Origin: JBGPTK01 sp963797765
GTDB lineage: Bacteria; Acidobacteriota; Terriglobia; Acidiferrales; UBA7541
Length of the DNA: 64,000 bases
Assembly: GCA_963797765.1 (NCBI GenBank)
Contig: CAWCQU010000003.1
Coordinates: 1,054,001 to 1,118,000 of the forward strand
Reading direction: 5' to 3'
Under the pieces are notes generated by a model that made no database searches, was not told where the DNA came from, and worked only from the letters and a program-made list of their open reading frames with translations. Positions 62,167 to 64,000 of this stretch are shown here, one piece after another. The position numbers and the translations under genes are program-made. The first letter of the stretch is position 1. Each line of letters starts with the position of its first letter.

Positions 62167-64000
62167 ATGGCGCAGTATCACTCGATCAAGCGGCAGTATC
62201 CCGGCGCGCTGCTGATGTTCCGTCTCGGCGATTTCTACGAACTTTTCTACGACGATGCGCTGGTAGCCTCCAAAGAGCTTCAAATCACCCTCACCGCCCG
62301 CAATAAAGAAAAAGACCACGCCGTTCCAATGTGCGGCGTTCCCTATCACGCCGCGGAAAATTACATCGCCCGCCTGATCCGCGCCGGCCACAAAGTCGCC
62401 ATCTGCGAGCAAACCGAAGAGCCTTCCAAGGGCAAGAAGCTCGTCCGCCGCGAAGTCGTCCGCGTCATCACTCCCGGCACAGCCACCGATTCCAGCGTGC
62501 TGGCGGCCGGAGAGAACAATTTCTTAGCCGCCATATCCAGGCATCCTGCCGGGCAGCCCATCGGTCTCGCCTATGTCGATCTCTCCACGGGAGAATTTCG
62601 TTCCGCCGAATTTTCAGGCGTCGGAGCGGAAACCAGAGTCAGCGACGAACTGCACGTTCTCCGACCCCGCGAGATTTTGTTACCAAGAGCCGCAACGCTC
62701 TTCGCCCAACCCAAACTGCCCGAATTTGACGGCCTCGGCGCCACTGAAACGCTACTCGACGAATGGGTATTCGACCTCGATCAATCCGTCCGCTTGCTCG
62801 AACAACAATTTGGGGTTGTGACCCTGGAAGGATTCGGCCTCGACGGGCATCCCCAAGCCATCGCCGCAGCCGGAGCGCTGGTTCACTACCTGCGCGAAAC
62901 CTCCGCGCTCTCCGCGCAAAGCGCCGGAGCCGCCACGCCCCTTGCCAGCACTCGATCCGGAGGCAACGGACTCGAACATCTCGACCGCATCACTTTCTAC
63001 GAACAGCAAGACGCGTTAGTGCTCGACCACGTGACCGTCCGCAATCTCGAATTGCTCGAGCCAACCTCCGGCGACGACGAATCCGCCACTCTTGTGAATT
63101 CGTTGGACGAAACCGCCACCGGCATGGGCGCGCGATTGCTCAGATCCTGGATTCTGCGTCCATCCATCAACCGCGAGGAAATCGAAGCGCGGCTCGATGC
63201 CGTCGCGGAATTGAAATCACAGACCGTGACGCGTGAAGAAATCCACAAACATCTCGCTGGAATGCTCGACCTGGAACGGCTCACCAGCCGCGTCACGCTG
63301 GGCGTGGCCACGCCGCGCGATTTGATCGCCCTGGCACATTCGCTGGCGCGCATTCCATTGCTTCGCGGGCTTCTCGCCCCCAGCAAAAGCGCGCGCCTGG
63401 TGGCGCTGCACGGCTCGCTCGACGAACTCACCGATGTCCGCGAAAATATTGAACGAGGAATCGCCGAGGATCCTCCGGCATTGCCGAGCGATCCCGGCAT
63501 CATTCGCCGCGGTTACCACGCCGAACTCGACGATCTGCGAGATCTGAGCAAGCAAAGCAAACAAGTGATCGCGGCAATGGAGGACCGCGAACGCAAGCGC
63601 ACCAATATCGCCTCGCTGAAAATCCGCTTCAATCAAATTTTCGGCTATTACATCGAAATTTCGAAACCCAATCTAGCCCTAGCTCCCGCAGATTACGAAC
63701 GCAAACAAACACTTGTCAACGCCGAGCGTTTCACCTCGCCCGAACTAAAAGAATACGAGCGAAAAATTCTCGACGCCGACGATCGCATCAAAGGCATCGA
63801 GCGCCAACTCTTCAGCGAAATCCGCGAGCGGGTAGCCCAACAAGCCTCGCGTCTTCGCCAGACCGCCGCAGCCGTCGCCCAACTCGACGTGCTGGTAAAT
63901 TTCGCGCGTCTCGCAGCCCAGCGAAATTATTGCCGCCCTGAATTCACGGAAAACGAAATCGGCCGGACAGTCTCCAAATCTGATCCCGCCTCTGCCGTAA
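62167..64000 (+). CDS. mutS: DNA mismatch repair protein MutS (3' truncated by window)
   Basis: The frame stays open to the window end (about 611 residues). It opens with QYHSIKRQYPGALLMFRLGDFYELF, the mismatch-binding domain with the Phe-X-Glu wedge (DFYELFYDD). Then come MCGVPYHAAENYIARLIRAGHKVAICEQ, the connector, the lever and core (TRSGGNGLEHLDRITFY, LLRSWILRPSI) and the clamp (IFGYYIEISKPN, RKQTLVNAERF). The ATPase domain is beyond the window. ATG 62167 is preceded by a TGA 19 bases upstream. The frame just before (ATG 62145, MTTNHA) would join it if one base were removed, giving a more usual N-terminus. Confidence 0.93.
   Translation, partial: MAQYHSIKRQYPGALLMFRLGDFYELFYDDALVASKELQITLTARNKEKDHAVPMCGVPYHAAENYIARLIRAGHKVAICEQTEEPSKGKKLVRREVVRVITPGTATDSSVLAAGENNFLAAISRHPAGQPIGLAYVDLSTGEFRSAEFSGVGAETRVSDELHVLRPREILLPRAATLFAQPKLPEFDGLGATETLLDEWVFDLDQSVRLLEQQFGVVTLEGFGLDGHPQAIAAAGALVHYLRETSALSAQSAGAATPLASTRSGGNGLEHLDRITFYEQQDALVLDHVTVRNLELLEPTSGDDESATLVNSLDETATGMGARLLRSWILRPSINREEIEARLDAVAELKSQTVTREEIHKHLAGMLDLERLTSRVTLGVATPRDLIALAHSLARIPLLRGLLAPSKSARLVALHGSLDELTDVRENIERGIAEDPPALPSDPGIIRRGYHAELDDLRDLSKQSKQVIAAMEDRERKRTNIASLKIRFNQIFGYYIEISKPNLALAPADYERKQTLVNAERFTSPELKEYERKILDADDRIKGIERQLFSEIRERVAQQASRLRQTAAAVAQLDVLVNFARLAAQRNYCRPEFTENEIGRTVSKSDPASAV

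Noticed and set aside
1..64000. CRISPR arrays, prophage, insertion sequences, integrases, rRNA
   Set aside because: I found no regularly spaced repeats, transposase or integrase motifs, att-like duplications or rRNA signatures. The only RNA gene I can support is tRNA-Ala.

Overview
The window looks like a chromosomal segment of an Acidobacteriota bacterium, probably of the Terriglobia/Koribacter type. This is inferred from gene content and not from any database search. The pointers are a PadR regulator paired with a membrane partner, a large SBBP-repeat/HYDIN-type surface protein, a carboxypeptidase-regulatory-like repeat protein, a fused LptF-LptG permease, a DUF1844 protein, tandem CtpA-type S41 proteases, menaquinone genes and moderately GC-rich DNA. 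I see no prophage, insertion sequence, transposase or CRISPR array.

Layout. 1-2364: end of a sensor kinase, a secreted coiled-coil protein and an NtrC-type sigma-54 activator. 2412-8319: small metabolic and regulatory genes (cupin, DinB, methyltransferase, padR pair, an esterase broken by four frameshifts, DUF4287). 8450-12689 (minus): tatA/B-tatC-glutaminyl-cyclase-like peptidase-aroB-menG. 12934-16466: two tandem S41 proteases. 17275-20563: a heavily frameshifted repeat protein. 20725-25077: tRNA-Ala(CGC), a broken aminotransferase, a lipoprotein, DAHP synthase and a beta-propeller protein. 25137-34048: SBBP/HYDIN giant, GH57 glucanase-like enzyme and LptFG. 34211-41687 (minus): recO-glyQ-glyS-ppdK-udk. 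41943-43622: sugar kinase and rhomboid protease. 43744-48636 (minus): isopropylmalate/isocitrate-type dehydrogenase, then mazG-GNAT-menC-EamA. 49576-51961: DUF1844, metallo-beta-lactamase, ribF. 52015-56892 (minus): uppS-cdsA-dxr-rseP-fur. 56961-59537 (minus): a cation-transport operon behind a long structured leader. 59907-64000: CYTH protein, a gene-poor stretch with a decayed cytochrome c gene, and the start of mutS.

The genes fall into recognisable functions. Envelope biogenesis is covered by uppS, cdsA, dxr, rseP and lptFG. Aromatic and menaquinone synthesis uses aroF, aroB, menC and menG. Protein export and processing uses Tat, CtpA, RseP and rhomboid. Housekeeping functions include recO, mutS, mazG, glyQS, ribF and udk.

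Two features deserve most attention. First, a soluble PRC-MgtE_N-CBS protein overlaps by four bases (ATGA) with an Nramp-family transporter whose metal-site motifs are altered. The pair sits behind a roughly 295-nt leader that can fold into a terminator and a competing helix, which suggests a magnesium-type regulated transport system. Second, conserved genes are interrupted by single-base frameshifts, almost all of them one extra base. This points to insertion-biased sequence error or recent decay and affects how the whole annotation should be read.
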